Assembly: GCA_021298315.1 (NCBI GenBank)
Contig: JAJTFC010000003.1
Span: 1-64,000, forward strand
Direction of reading: 5' to 3'
Origin: Planctomycetaceae bacterium
Lineage (GTDB): Bacteria > Planctomycetota > Planctomycetia > Pirellulales > Pirellulaceae
DNA: 64,000 bases
The notes beneath the pieces are model-generated. The model searched no databases. It had not been told where the DNA came from and saw nothing but the letters and a program-made list of their open reading frames with translations. Position numbers and translations under genes: made by a program. Position 1 is the first letter of the stretch. Each line of letters starts with the position of its first letter. This document shows, piece after piece, positions 17,614 to 26,732 of this stretch.

Positions 17614-18948
17614 TTAGACTTCAGACAGGGCGGATTTCGCATCGCCAAAGCTGGATCGCTCGAGCCCCATTTTCTGCATCATCGACATGTACAGTCGGCA
17701 CATTTGGCGCTCGGGATTTTGGCGGTAATCGAGCACCTTGCCCGTCTGGATCTTTCCGCCACCTTTACCGACCATCACCACGGGAAGCTGTGAGGCATCG
17801 TGGCTACCGGTCATCATGCTCGAACAGAGCATGATCATCGAATTATCAAGCGCCGTGCGATCCCCTTCTTGAATTTGACTAAGCCGCTTGGCGATATAAG
17901 CCATCTGTTGGGTGAAGAACTGATTGACCTTTAACCAATCCTCGGTGTCGGAGTGGGACAGCAGGTGGTGGATCATGTAATCGACTCCTAGATGCGGGAA
18001 TCGCAACGAGGAGTGGTCGTTGTTGAGTTTAAGTGTCGAGATACGAGTCGTATCGGTTTGGAATCCCAAAACTAAAATATCGCACATGAGCCGCATGTGC
18101 TCGGAGATGTCTTGGGGGATCCCGTCGGCGGGCCGATCGAAATTGGGCTTATCGAGCGTCGGTTTCCATCCCTGCAATTCACCTCGCTTTCCTGCGTTGG
18201 CAATCCGCTGCTCGACATCCCTGACCGAATCGAGATACTCATCGAACTTTTGCCGATCGGTGCTACTGATCTGACGGCGAATATCCCCGGCGTGTTCGAG
18301 CACCGAGTCGAGCACACTTTGGTCTCCGCGATGGTTCTCGTCCTTAAAGAGCCGATCAAACGCCAGAGCCGGGTAGAGCTCTAGTGGAGTTGGTGTCGTC
18401 GGGCTCGACCAAGAGATGTGCGAACTGTAGATCATCGAGTAATTCTTGTGTACCGACGGATTGGATTTTTCGCAACCTAGTACCAAACTCGGAACCTTGG
18501 TCTGTCGACCGATGGTTTGAGCCAAGAGTTGATCGATGCTTGTTCCTGAACGGATCTCACCACCGGCAGTCAGCGAAGCGCCTGAAAGAAGATTCCCTGT
18601 CTGAGAACTGTGGATGTTTCCCTTAAGGGCCTCAGCATTGTAGAGCCCTTTGATAAATAACGTCGAATCGGCGAACTCCTGCAATGGGGCTAAGACTCGG
18701 CCAAGTTGCAGTTTTCCTTGCTCCTCTTTGGCCCACCACTCGCCACCATGAAAGCCATTACCGGCAAAAAGGATCGCCAAGCGCACCGGTGCTTCGGGGG
18801 ACTTGGTCGACGCATCCTGGCTTCCCCAAGCCGATAGGGATTCCATCCAAGGTAGTGCCATGGTGACCCCAAGACCACGGAGCCAAGCTCGCCTTGAAAA
18901 GGAGGCTGGATCGCGACTAAGGGCGTCGAATTTCGCCATTGGATTCAT
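17614..18948 (-). CDS. DUF1552 family Tat-exported protein
   Basis: 444 residues. The N-terminus FSRRAWLRGLGVTMALPWME is a twin-arginine signal, so the protein is exported folded. The body matches planctomycete DUF1552 proteins: LAILFAGNGFHGGEWW, KGLYNAEALKGNIHSS, and a C-terminal SMMTGSHDASQLPVVMVGKGGG. These are always found with a DUF1592/DUF1588 cytochrome protein, as here (55 nt downstream of it). The biochemical role is unknown. Confidence 0.92.
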   Translation of the reverse strand: MNPMAKFDALSRDPASFSRRAWLRGLGVTMALPWMESLSAWGSQDASTKSPEAPVRLAILFAGNGFHGGEWWAKEEQGKLQLGRVLAPLQEFADSTLFIKGLYNAEALKGNIHSSQTGNLLSGASLTAGGEIRSGTSIDQLLAQTIGRQTKVPSLVLGCEKSNPSVHKNYSMIYSSHISWSSPTTPTPLELYPALAFDRLFKDENHRGDQSVLDSVLEHAGDIRRQISSTDRQKFDEYLDSVRDVEQRIANAGKRGELQGWKPTLDKPNFDRPADGIPQDISEHMRLMCDILVLGFQTDTTRISTLKLNNDHSSLRFPHLGVDYMIHHLLSHSDTEDWLKVNQFFTQQMAYIAKRLSQIQEGDRTALDNSMIMLCSSMMTGSHDASQLPVVMVGKGGGKIQTGKVLDYRQNPERQMCRLYMSMMQKMGLERSSFGDAKSALSEV

Positions 18949-19003
18949 GATGGAACCTTCGGTTTGAAATGATGGATTGGGCTCTGTGGATGGAACTCTG
19001 GTA

Positions 19004-22000
19004 TTATTGCTGCAGGGCTTCGTCTTGGAAATCTTTTCCTCGAATCTGCCGAAAAGGTTTGCTCAGGACGATCTGGCAGATGGTCTCTTGGATACTCCAC
19101 CCCCCTGCCCTTTGCTGCTGGATGATCTGGCTGAGGATCGGCTCGTCGGAGAGTTGAACCGATCGACCCAAAGCGTAGCCCAGGAGTTTGCGATTAAACT
19201 GCCGAACAAAGTCCTCCTTGCGATGGACTTCGAGGTAGCTTCGCAGATCGTCGAAATTCTGAATCATTTGGCCACTTGGAAGCTGCGTCGTGGTATTGAT
19301 CGCTTTACCTGATGCGTCAAGTTTACGGAATCTGCCGATTGCATCGTAGTTTTCAAGGGCATAGCCATAAGGATCGATTCGTTGGTGGCATTTGGAACAA
19401 GCAGGATCGCTTGAATGACGCTCGGTCAGTTCTCTTTCGGAGATTCCTTCTGGGGGCAGCTCGGCAAGCACCGGTACATTCTTGGGAGGCTTGGGCAATT
19501 TCTCCCCGAGGACGACTTCGCACAACCAGTTTCCTCGCAGGATCGGACTTGTTCGCGACGCACCCGATTGTTTGGCGAGCGTCGCACCGAGTGTCAGGAT
19601 ACCACCCCGAGCGTACTTGCGTACGCCGTCGACTTTGCGCCAAGGTTCAGTTGCATCGGCCGGGCCCACATCGGGGATTCCGTAGTAGTTTGCGAGCCGA
19701 CCGTTGAGGAATGTGTAATCCCCTGAAAGCAGATCGAGCACACTTCGGTCGTTGGCAAGGGCGTCGGTAAAAAGGCAAATCGCTTCTTTATAGAGATCAC
19801 CTCGGATGAGAGCAAACTCAGGAAAGTGCGTTTCGCTTTTTTCATCGAGAACATCTAGGTCTCGGATATGCAACCACATGGTTCCAAATTCGACAGCCAT
19901 TCGCTGGGCTTTGGGATCTTTAAGCATCCTTTGGACTTGAACTCGCAGGTTCGCCGGATCGGAAAGTTTGCCGGATCGAGCTAAATCCATGAGCTCTTTG
20001 TCGGGCATCGAAGCCCATAGAAAGTAACTGAGGCGATTCGCAAGTTCCAAATCGGTAATGTCCGTCGGCTTGTCGGTTCCCTCTGTGGGACGCTCGACGC
20101 GATAGAGAAACTCAGGCGAGACCAAAACCCTCGCGACCATCAGACCGATCGCGTCCTCATGGGGCGTATCGTTGGCGATGAGACTCTTATAAAGACTCAC
20201 GAGCGTATGTCGTTGCATGTCGGAAAGCGGTTGGCGGTAGGCTCGCTGGGCAAACTCTATGACCGAGGCGACATGCTTGTCTTGAGCATCGAGCACGGTC
20301 TGGCGAAACTCGGCTGCTTTGCGCAGGATCGGCTCCTTGAGCGGTTCAAACGCACTTGGGTCTGCATCCTGAGTTGCAAACTGCCAAAGCTGTTCATAGG
20401 CATCGACCGACTTGAGGGCATCTTGACTGACGAAATGCAACTGGTCCCAGAGGCGCTCGAGTTGCAAAGTCTGTTGGTCATCGAGCATGAGCTTCCTGAG
20501 CTTATCGTCTTCGCGATAAAAGAGCGTAAGAGTGACGACTTCATCGACGGGCACGATCTTGGTGTAACACAGCGCGATTGGAAAAAGATCCCGGAAGCGA
20601 TCAAAGGACTCCTCGATTCGTGGTTGGGCTAGGCCGCTTGAAGAAACTAGAACTGGGGAGTCGACTTGAAATTGACGAGAGACATTGGTCCAGTTGGGAT
20701 CTTTCGCAACGATGTCGGTTTTGGGGATGGGTGCATTGCCTTGCTCGGGCCTCCGATCGCTGAGAGCAACTTGAACACTCCCATTTTTTCCGGCGACTGG
20801 GTGCAAGGAGGCCGAAGCGACCAATTGGGCACCTGCGGCGATGCTCGCGGGCAATCGAATCTCAATGATTTCTGGTGCCCGCACCAGGGCCTGGTTATCA
20901 TTGAGCTTGGCACCTTCGACTTCGGATCCGAACATCGATGCGCTCCAACCGTAACGAACCGAATCCGAAGACTTATCGGTTCCCGAAGGATCCTCCACAT
21001 TGGGCTGCATATTGGATTCCATCGCAGCCATAAAAAACGGGCCGGATGCCGAAGGTAGTCGACGGGCAAGCAATCCATCGGGGCTATCTGCAGGTGCGCT
21101 ATTTGGATCGAGCAACAACTTTTGAAGATCGCTGATGAGTTGCTTGCGAACCGAGGCATCGGGCTCATTGAGCCATTTGGCAAGAAGGCTTTCGGGGGGA
21201 ATCAGACCGTTTTGATTCGAGGCTTTATTGCCCAGTGCAGGTTCGGTGAAGAACTCCCATACACCCTGACGTCCCTTGGAATCGGCATGGGGATTGGCCT
21301 CCAAAATATTTGGATGCAGATCCTGGCTGAGGTTCCAAATCTCTTCGGGTGAGCTTGCCGTTTGCAAACTGGTAATCGTCATGTCGATGGCAGTCATATC
21401 GCACGAGTGGTTCGAGTCCCGAGGTTCGATCACCAGCACCAATTCATCACCCGTTCGGACTCTGAGCGACTTGTGAGGCCCGATCGGTACATCTTTGGCC
21501 CCAGCCGAAAAACCCGACGAGAGGACTTGGCTCAGCGTACCTCGCCTGAGTTCTAATCTCCAAGCGATCCCATTACCACACTCGGTATGCGCATGGCGCA
21601 CCAAGGCTTGGCAATCAATGTTCAAGGGCAAGGGAGCCTTCCATGACGTACAGATCGATCGGGATGGAGATGGATGGACCGCGATACTTTTGGGTGGCAT
21701 ATTGCCTGGGATGCGGACATGCTGATCCGAAGAGTTCGCGACGATGCTCAAAGCGTCCTCAGCGACCCAACCGGTGACAAACGCATATCCAGACATACTC
21801 TCGGACTTGTTTACCAGTCGCCTGCGATCCGGATTTGCGTTGGCGGATGGATCGGAATGATCCGATAGGCCCAAGGTGCGGGCCCAGGCCTTCACCAAAA
21901 CCGTGGGAGCTTGGATTTGTTTGGCGAGTTCCTCAAGCGATCTGCCTTGGGGATTCTCCAACCAGCCATCGAGGGCCGTGAGGACCGACTGCGTTTGCCC

Positions 22001-23341
22001 GATCCAAATGTTCTGCTGGGTTTGAAAGGTTCGAACCAGCGCATCGAGATTTCGCAGAGGCAAATCAGGTCTGCCAGGGGCAACAAGTCTCGGGTTTGAG
22101 ATCACCACTGCATCGTCTTGATTTCCATCACCCGCATCGGCGAGCTGCAGATAAATCAGGATGTCTTGGGTGCCTGGATCCTTGGCGATAGGCCACACAA
22201 GCTCCTGCTCCTTGCGGATGGGATTGACTGGCTCTTGCCAAGCTTTAGGTCCATCGCGTTTGCCGATGTGTCCGACGCTTGAGAATTTCCAAAGAGCTTT
22301 TTGCCACGAAAGCACCTCGGCGATCAGCGCATCGGGTGCATCGAGTTGGGTGGCTTGCCAACGTTTTTGGATCGTTGAGAGAAGTCCTTTTGCGTTGGGA
22401 TCGCTCAGTTGTTTCCACAGTGTGGTTAAATACTTTACGTTGAGTCCATCGGAAGCGGCGATCGATGCGATCGATTTTTCAACGTCTTGCGGATTGGCTT
22501 GGGGGGTTCGATGGAGAGCGTCGCGGATTTTCAAGCTAGCTACAAGATACTTCTCGATCGGCAGTCGGCCACCTTGGTTGGTCTCAAAGACGATTCCTTG
22601 GAGATTGACTTTCGCACCTCCTGATTGATCGCTGAAAGGGGCGTAGAAACGGCGGATCTCATCGAGCGTTGCATTGGTCATATCCGAGCGTGAGGGGTTT
22701 GCTGCGAAGGTGATTCCATCGGGGAGCAAGACAACATGCTCGGCGATCGACTTGGCCGCATCGAGGTACTTACGGACCAGGGATGGGGACATGACCAGTG
22801 CTGCACCGGTGTTCGAGAAACCTTCGCCAGCGGCGCTATCTGCGGGGAACTCTTTGGCCGGCTGGATCTCCGGGAGGTTTGTCAGATCCCGGATGGTGTT
22901 GGTGTATTCGGAGTTGTTGAGTCTTCGGAGGATGACGGGTCCTGGGTCCCCTGCGAACCGTTCGGCTTGGAGTGCAAGCCAACGTTCGATCCAATGGATG
23001 ACAGCTTGGCGTTCGTCGGATGAAGGCTGAGGTTCCTCCGGAGGAGGCATCTGTTGGGTTTGGAATTGCTCCAGGACACGTGCCAAGGTGCGAGTCTGTT
23101 TTTTCACATGATCCCAACTGGCCCACTGGGTAAGATCGACTTCGGCTTCGCTAAGCTTTTCGTTGTGGCACTTGCTGCAATATTTCTGAACAACGCTTTG
23201 CACCGAAGTTGAAAAAGACTTCTCAAGTTCGATCGAGCGTGCATCGACTTGCGGGGAGTCTTGGGCAAGGCCGAGGGGGATTAGCCAAGTGCTAAGCAAA
23301 AGCAGTACGATCCAAAGCTTGGCGGCAGGGGAGATACGCAT
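19004..23341 (-). CDS. giant PSCyt1-DUF1587-DUF1595-DUF1592-DUF1588-DUF1585 protein
   Basis: 1445 residues with a signal peptide (LWIVLLLLSTWLIPLGLAQ). A first heme c site CSKCH lies near residue 57 of this start, followed by a DUF1587-like block (ILRRLNNSEYTNTIRDL). A second CSKCH in DPACSKCHQRIDPYGYALE is the DUF1588 ending, with DUF1585 (LPSGQMIQNFDDLRSYL) last. DUF1595 and DUF1592 regions are RVLVSPEFLYRVE and LANRLSYFLWASMPD. Between DUF1587 and DUF1595 is an unusually long segment of about 700 residues. ATG at 23341 is chosen over an upstream in-frame start because the signal peptide begins there. It forms an operon with DUF1552. Confidence 0.9.
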   Translation of the reverse strand: MRISPAAKLWIVLLLLSTWLIPLGLAQDSPQVDARSIELEKSFSTSVQSVVQKYCSKCHNEKLSEAEVDLTQWASWDHVKKQTRTLARVLEQFQTQQMPPPEEPQPSSDERQAVIHWIERWLALQAERFAGDPGPVILRRLNNSEYTNTIRDLTNLPEIQPAKEFPADSAAGEGFSNTGAALVMSPSLVRKYLDAAKSIAEHVVLLPDGITFAANPSRSDMTNATLDEIRRFYAPFSDQSGGAKVNLQGIVFETNQGGRLPIEKYLVASLKIRDALHRTPQANPQDVEKSIASIAASDGLNVKYLTTLWKQLSDPNAKGLLSTIQKRWQATQLDAPDALIAEVLSWQKALWKFSSVGHIGKRDGPKAWQEPVNPIRKEQELVWPIAKDPGTQDILIYLQLADAGDGNQDDAVVISNPRLVAPGRPDLPLRNLDALVRTFQTQQNIWIGQTQSVLTALDGWLENPQGRSLEELAKQIQAPTVLVKAWARTLGLSDHSDPSANANPDRRRLVNKSESMSGYAFVTGWVAEDALSIVANSSDQHVRIPGNMPPKSIAVHPSPSRSICTSWKAPLPLNIDCQALVRHAHTECGNGIAWRLELRRGTLSQVLSSGFSAGAKDVPIGPHKSLRVRTGDELVLVIEPRDSNHSCDMTAIDMTITSLQTASSPEEIWNLSQDLHPNILEANPHADSKGRQGVWEFFTEPALGNKASNQNGLIPPESLLAKWLNEPDASVRKQLISDLQKLLLDPNSAPADSPDGLLARRLPSASGPFFMAAMESNMQPNVEDPSGTDKSSDSVRYGWSASMFGSEVEGAKLNDNQALVRAPEIIEIRLPASIAAGAQLVASASLHPVAGKNGSVQVALSDRRPEQGNAPIPKTDIVAKDPNWTNVSRQFQVDSPVLVSSSGLAQPRIEESFDRFRDLFPIALCYTKIVPVDEVVTLTLFYREDDKLRKLMLDDQQTLQLERLWDQLHFVSQDALKSVDAYEQLWQFATQDADPSAFEPLKEPILRKAAEFRQTVLDAQDKHVASVIEFAQRAYRQPLSDMQRHTLVSLYKSLIANDTPHEDAIGLMVARVLVSPEFLYRVERPTEGTDKPTDITDLELANRLSYFLWASMPDKELMDLARSGKLSDPANLRVQVQRMLKDPKAQRMAVEFGTMWLHIRDLDVLDEKSETHFPEFALIRGDLYKEAICLFTDALANDRSVLDLLSGDYTFLNGRLANYYGIPDVGPADATEPWRKVDGVRKYARGGILTLGATLAKQSGASRTSPILRGNWLCEVVLGEKLPKPPKNVPVLAELPPEGISERELTERHSSDPACSKCHQRIDPYGYALENYDAIGRFRKLDASGKAINTTTQLPSGQMIQNFDDLRSYLEVHRKEDFVRQFNRKLLGYALGRSVQLSDEPILSQIIQQQRAGGWSIQETICQIVLSKPFRQIRGKDFQDEALQQ

Positions 23342-23633
23342 GGTCGGTGGAGGGATTGGCCGTATGGGGGGGGTGGGGATATGCGGTAGGAGGTTCGGTT
23401 CATGATAGTCGATGGGCCCGGTCCTTGCACGCGCGATGGGAATCTTGTCTTCGGGGCCCAGAACCATGTGGATGGGTTGTTCTTGCCGCCGAATTGCTGT
23501 CAATCCTTTGAGATTAGGTATTCAATTGGCTTGATGCCGTTTTTTTCCTGGAAAATGGTCTTCCGCTTGTCGCCTTGGAATTGCTACATCTTTTGGGGCG
23601 TATTTGATTGGGTAAGTCCACAGGAACCGTTCC

Positions 23634-24059
23634 ATGCAAGCAGGGGCTCGAAAAGCTGTTCCAACACGAGGCGTGTTGCTGTGCGTTTTGCTATGCATGG
23701 TAGCAAGTAGCGTTGGTTGTCAGCAGTGGCCCGGTAACCATGCGATGCGTCAGTACCAGATTGAGAGTGAGCGGTTGCTCTCAGAGTACCGAAGTCAAAA
23801 GAAGCGGGCCGAAGAGCTCGAACAGCGCAACGTGCAACTTGAGCGGCGGCTCGGGGAGAGCGAGCGAGAGATAGCCAAGTTGCAGGGTCGCAATCCGAGT
23901 TCGAGGATGGCGGCCAATCCTGGTGGCAGCATGATTTCTGGTGGAGGTTTGCCGGATGCAAGGCCGGGAACTTCTGGGCGACTTTCCTCTGGAAACTCTT
24001 CGTTGGGCCCGGGCGATTCTCGCGGTTCGAATCAGTGGCGACCGATCCCAGGCCGATAG
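23634..24059 (+). CDS. small coiled-coil lipoprotein, function unknown
   Basis: 141 residues. A hydrophobic signal (GVLLCVLLCMVASSVGC) ends in a lipobox-like cysteine near residue 29. Residues 40-85 are a charged heptad-rich coiled coil (SERLLSEYRSQKKRAEELEQ and onward), and the tail is Gly/Ser/Pro-rich and probably disordered. The family is not recognised. It is divergent from the large DUF1592 gene and precedes the second Rpn gene. Confidence 0.6.
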   Translation: MQAGARKAVPTRGVLLCVLLCMVASSVGCQQWPGNHAMRQYQIESERLLSEYRSQKKRAEELEQRNVQLERRLGESEREIAKLQGRNPSSRMAANPGGSMISGGGLPDARPGTSGRLSSGNSSLGPGDSRGSNQWRPIPGR

Positions 24060-24073
24060 CGGCTTGCGGAGTT

Positions 24074-24110
24074 GTCTTGTTGCAAAGATCTGTTAACTGG
24101 GCAGCAAGAC
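24074..24110. repeat. inverted repeat after the coiled-coil lipoprotein gene
   Basis: GTCTTGTTGC (24074-24083) pairs with GCAGCAAGAC (24101-24110), ten pairs including one G-U, with a 17-nt loop. It lies 15 nt after the lipoprotein stop and before the Rpn gene. No T-run follows; it may stabilise the 3' end or separate the two genes. Confidence 0.5.
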
Positions 24111-24243
24111 CCTTGGGTAGCAAGAACATCTCTGCGAAAATTGTCGTGCCAAAATCGGGCATGAAATACAGCATCTCGCTAAAATCCGACCTTCACACAC
24201 CAAAACGTTACTGGATCGGTGTACTAAGGAAGGATTCACTCAG

Positions 24244-25185
24244 ATGGGGCCACTTGGGATCCGCCCGACGAATGATTTCGCGTTTTTGAAGACTTTTGGC
24301 ACGCCGGCCAATAAAATCGCGCTAGTGAGCTTGCTCAATGCGATTTTGGATTTACGGAATCCAATTGTCGACTTGAGAATTGAAAATCCATTTAATACGA
24401 AGGATTTCATGGATGACAAACTCTCGATTTTAGATATCAAAGCGTCCGACCAGCGAGGCTGGATTTACGACGTCGAGATGCAGATTTCCGTCGCTGAAAG
24501 CTTAGTTCAAAGGTTGGTCTATTATGGGTGTAGAGTCTACGTCGACCAACTCAGATCAGGAGACGATTATTTGTGCCTCAAACCCGTTTTCACGATTTGC
24601 TTGATTGAAGATAAACTGTGGAAGGACTCGACTAAGGTGCATCATGCCTTTCGTTTTGCCGATTTACAGTCGGGTAAAATACTTTCGAACACGCCGGAAA
24701 TTCACACTCTAGAGCTTGGATGGTACAATCTTGATAGGAGCGAATTAGCAGAAGCTAGCCTGTTGGATCGCTGGTTATTTTGGTTACGACATGCTCATGA
24801 ATTCGATCTTCAGACGCTTCGGAATCTGTTCCCTCAACCCGCATTTCTCAAAGCAACCGACACCATCGACCGAATCGCAAGGATAACGGAGGATAAAGAC
24901 ATGTATGACGCTCGCGAAAAAAAATTACGCGACCAGCAATGGTTGATCAGAGCTGGTCTTGTTGAGGGACGAGAACAGGGGCGTCAGGAAGGCTTAGTCG
25001 AGGGGCGACAAGAGGGGCGACAAGAGGGAATCCAATTAGGGGAACTCATCGGCCTTATACGGTTTTTTCAGAGGCAGTTGGGCATTTGCCAGTCGCCTCA
25101 GGAGGCATTGGCAGCAAAAGATCCCTTGGAACTCAAGGCACTTGCCTCTGAATTGGAAACGCAGTTTGGGAAAAAATCCATTTAG
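24244..25185 (+). CDS. Rpn family nuclease, PDDEXK_2 type, full-length form
   Basis: 313 residues, of the Rpn/TIGR01784-like PDDEXK_2 branch: RPTNDFAFLKTFG at the N-terminus, then LSILDIKASDQRGWIYDVEMQIS with Asp64 and E78-x-Q80 as the D...ExQ nuclease core, then LVQRLVYYGCRVYVDQL. The C-terminal part has Glu/Gly/Arg-rich tetrapeptides (EGREQGRQEG, EGRQEGRQEG) and a helical tail. Its own ribosome site is AAGGA about 10 nt before the ATG. It differs in subfamily from the Rpn at 3006-4034 but has the same architecture. In related systems the full-length form is a toxic antiphage nuclease. Confidence 0.9.
   Translation: MGPLGIRPTNDFAFLKTFGTPANKIALVSLLNAILDLRNPIVDLRIENPFNTKDFMDDKLSILDIKASDQRGWIYDVEMQISVAESLVQRLVYYGCRVYVDQLRSGDDYLCLKPVFTICLIEDKLWKDSTKVHHAFRFADLQSGKILSNTPEIHTLELGWYNLDRSELAEASLLDRWLFWLRHAHEFDLQTLRNLFPQPAFLKATDTIDRIARITEDKDMYDAREKKLRDQQWLIRAGLVEGREQGRQEGLVEGRQEGRQEGIQLGELIGLIRFFQRQLGICQSPQEALAAKDPLELKALASELETQFGKKSI
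24901..25185 (+). CDS. probable intragenic RpnS-type antitoxin
   Basis: In-frame ATG at codon 220 of the Rpn gene is preceded by GGAGG (24888-24892) with an 8-nt spacer, a far better ribosome site than most genes in this window have. The 94-residue product begins MYDAREKKLRDQQ and holds the tetrapeptide repeats and C-terminal helices without any nuclease residue. In known Rpn systems this fragment is translated separately, dimerises through the repeat helix and blocks the full-length toxin. Function here is inferred by analogy. Confidence 0.62.
   Translation: MYDAREKKLRDQQWLIRAGLVEGREQGRQEGLVEGRQEGRQEGIQLGELIGLIRFFQRQLGICQSPQEALAAKDPLELKALASELETQFGKKSI
25002..25025 (+). repeat. two perfect 12-bp units in the second Rpn gene
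   Basis: GGGGCGACAAGA occurs twice in tandem (25002-25013, 25014-25025), encoding repeated Gly-Arg-Gln-Glu. Looser related units lie just upstream. This parallels the seven-unit 12-bp repeat of the first Rpn gene. Confidence 0.85.
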
Positions 25186-25228
25186 ACGCGAACCTACTCG
25201 CGACCGTATTCTTGCTTTGGCCTGAAAG

Positions 25229-25705
25229 ATGATTTGCATGCAGGAAGTAACGATCCGTCCATCTCGCGGTTTGGACGAGATAACTCAGGTTCGTCATGTC
25301 CGCTACTTGGTCCTGAGAAAACCACTGGAACTCCCCTACGAAGAAACCCTCTTTGCAGGTGACGATAACCCAGATACGCTTCACATCGTGGCTTATTGCA
25401 ACTCCCAACCCGTCGGATGCTTGACCCTCATGCCTCCCGAGCATACCCAAGCCCAAGAGACTTGGGTTCAGTTGCGCGGCATGGCTGTCCTAAGTGAACT
25501 ACAGGGTCAAGGTATCGGCACGCAGTTGCTAGCCTTTGTGGCTAAGCTTGCATCGAAGCATCATTGGAAACTATGGTGCAAGGCACGAGAGTCGGCGGTG
25601 GCTTTTTACTCTGCCAGCGGCTGGAAGGTCGTCGGCGATCGCTTCGATATCCCAAAAATCGGCCCGCACTTTCGAATGGAGTGGAACGATGAAGTTAACT
25701 TATAG
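25229..25705 (+). CDS. GNAT family N-acetyltransferase
   Basis: 158 residues. The acetyl-CoA-binding motif A is QLRGMAVLSELQGQGIGTQLL (Q/R-x-x-G-x-G/A as QGQGIG), followed by AVAFYSASGWKVVGD. The family transfers acetyl groups from acetyl-CoA to amines. The start of the epimerase gene overlaps its end by 17 nt, and the DUF1611 gene overlaps the epimerase, so the three form one translationally coupled operon. An alternative ATG at 25238 would remove three residues. Confidence 0.88.
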   Translation: MICMQEVTIRPSRGLDEITQVRHVRYLVLRKPLELPYEETLFAGDDNPDTLHIVAYCNSQPVGCLTLMPPEHTQAQETWVQLRGMAVLSELQGQGIGTQLLAFVAKLASKHHWKLWCKARESAVAFYSASGWKVVGDRFDIPKIGPHFRMEWNDEVNL

Positions 25706-26732
25706 AGGTTTCCAAGTCCATAAACGCGTCGCGCTAGCCATCAGCCGAGGGACCCAAGCGAGTTCTCAAAACTTGCATATTCGCATCTTAAAAGACGGAA
25801 TGGAAGGGTTCGGTGAAGCGGCGGAGTTCTCGATCCCGCATACAACCCAGTCTGTCGATTTTCTCGATCACGAACTCTCCAGAGCCACGGTGATCCTAAG
25901 GGCTTTCGACCCCTGGCAGCGAGAGGAAATCCACCATGCTCTTGTCGAGCAAAAAATCGCTTCATCAGCAATCGCTGGTATCGACATGGCGATCTGGGAT
26001 TGGTGCGGCAAAGCCGCCGGTCAGCCCGTTTGGCGATTGCTCGGCCTGTCGCAAATCTCCCCTGTGCCAACTTCGGTAACGATCGGGATCCAGTCCCCCC
26101 AAGCGGCCCAGCAACGATGGGCACAGTGGCTCGAACTAGGCACGATCCGGGCCGTCAAAGTCAAGATGGGTAACCCCGAAGGCATCGCTGCCGACAAGGC
26201 GATGTTCGAAGCACTTGAGAAAATCCTTCCTGATCATGTCCATCGCAGTGTCGATGCCAACGGCGGTTGGAGCATCTCCGATGCAATCGAGATGTCCAAA
26301 TGGCTAGCCCAGCGCGGTGTCGATCATATCGAGCAACCGACCGATCCAGCAAATCTCGATGCATTGGCGCAAGTCCATCAAAATTCCAGCTTGCCGATCA
26401 TGGCCGACGAAGCTTGCCGCACCTCCAAAGACATCCCCAGCCTTGTCGGTCGCTGTAGCGGAATCAATATCAAGATTCTCAAATGCGGAGGACTGACCGA
26501 AGCACTTCGAATGATCCATACGGCCCGTGCCCATGACTTGAAACTGATGTTAGGATGTTACTCCCAAACGAGCCTAGGAAACACCGCCGCCCATCAACTC
26601 GCTAGCCTCGTTGATTATGTCGATCTTGATAGCCACTTAAACCTTAAAGACGACCCCTTCGTCGGTTGCCCGTTCGACGATGGATTCCTAATCAACCGTC
26701 AAATACCCGGACTTGGAGTAACTCATGCCTAG
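25689..26732 (+). CDS. enolase-superfamily dipeptide epimerase (L-Ala-D/L-Glu epimerase or DgcA-like)
   Basis: 347 residues of the muconate-lactonizing subgroup. Catalytic and metal residues are visible: K157-V-K159 (VKVKMG), Asp189 (VDANGG), Glu215 (EQP), Asp240 (MADEAC) and NIKILKCGG with Lys262/Lys265. These are the residues for two-base racemisation alpha to a carboxylate. Homologues are L-Ala-D/L-Glu epimerases of murein recycling; some, paired with a DUF1611 protein, act as DgcA on N-acetyl-D-glutamate. ATG at 25689 is chosen, since the upstream in-frame extension only reads the GNAT gene in another frame. Confidence 0.88.
   Translation: MKLTYRGFQVHKRVALAISRGTQASSQNLHIRILKDGMEGFGEAAEFSIPHTTQSVDFLDHELSRATVILRAFDPWQREEIHHALVEQKIASSAIAGIDMAIWDWCGKAAGQPVWRLLGLSQISPVPTSVTIGIQSPQAAQQRWAQWLELGTIRAVKVKMGNPEGIAADKAMFEALEKILPDHVHRSVDANGGWSISDAIEMSKWLAQRGVDHIEQPTDPANLDALAQVHQNSSLPIMADEACRTSKDIPSLVGRCSGINIKILKCGGLTEALRMIHTARAHDLKLMLGCYSQTSLGNTAAHQLASLVDYVDLDSHLNLKDDPFVGCPFDDGFLINRQIPGLGVTHA

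Noticed and set aside
20647-21183. 178-codon minus-strand open frame within the giant DUF1592 gene
   Set aside because: Shadow of the real frame on the same strand; no motif and no start context.
23342-23633. G-rich run (near 23366-23376) as a G-quadruplex or promoter element
   Set aside because: Only one long G-run with loosely spaced partners; no promoter of either neighbouring gene could be assigned, and no gene is seen in this 292-bp gap.
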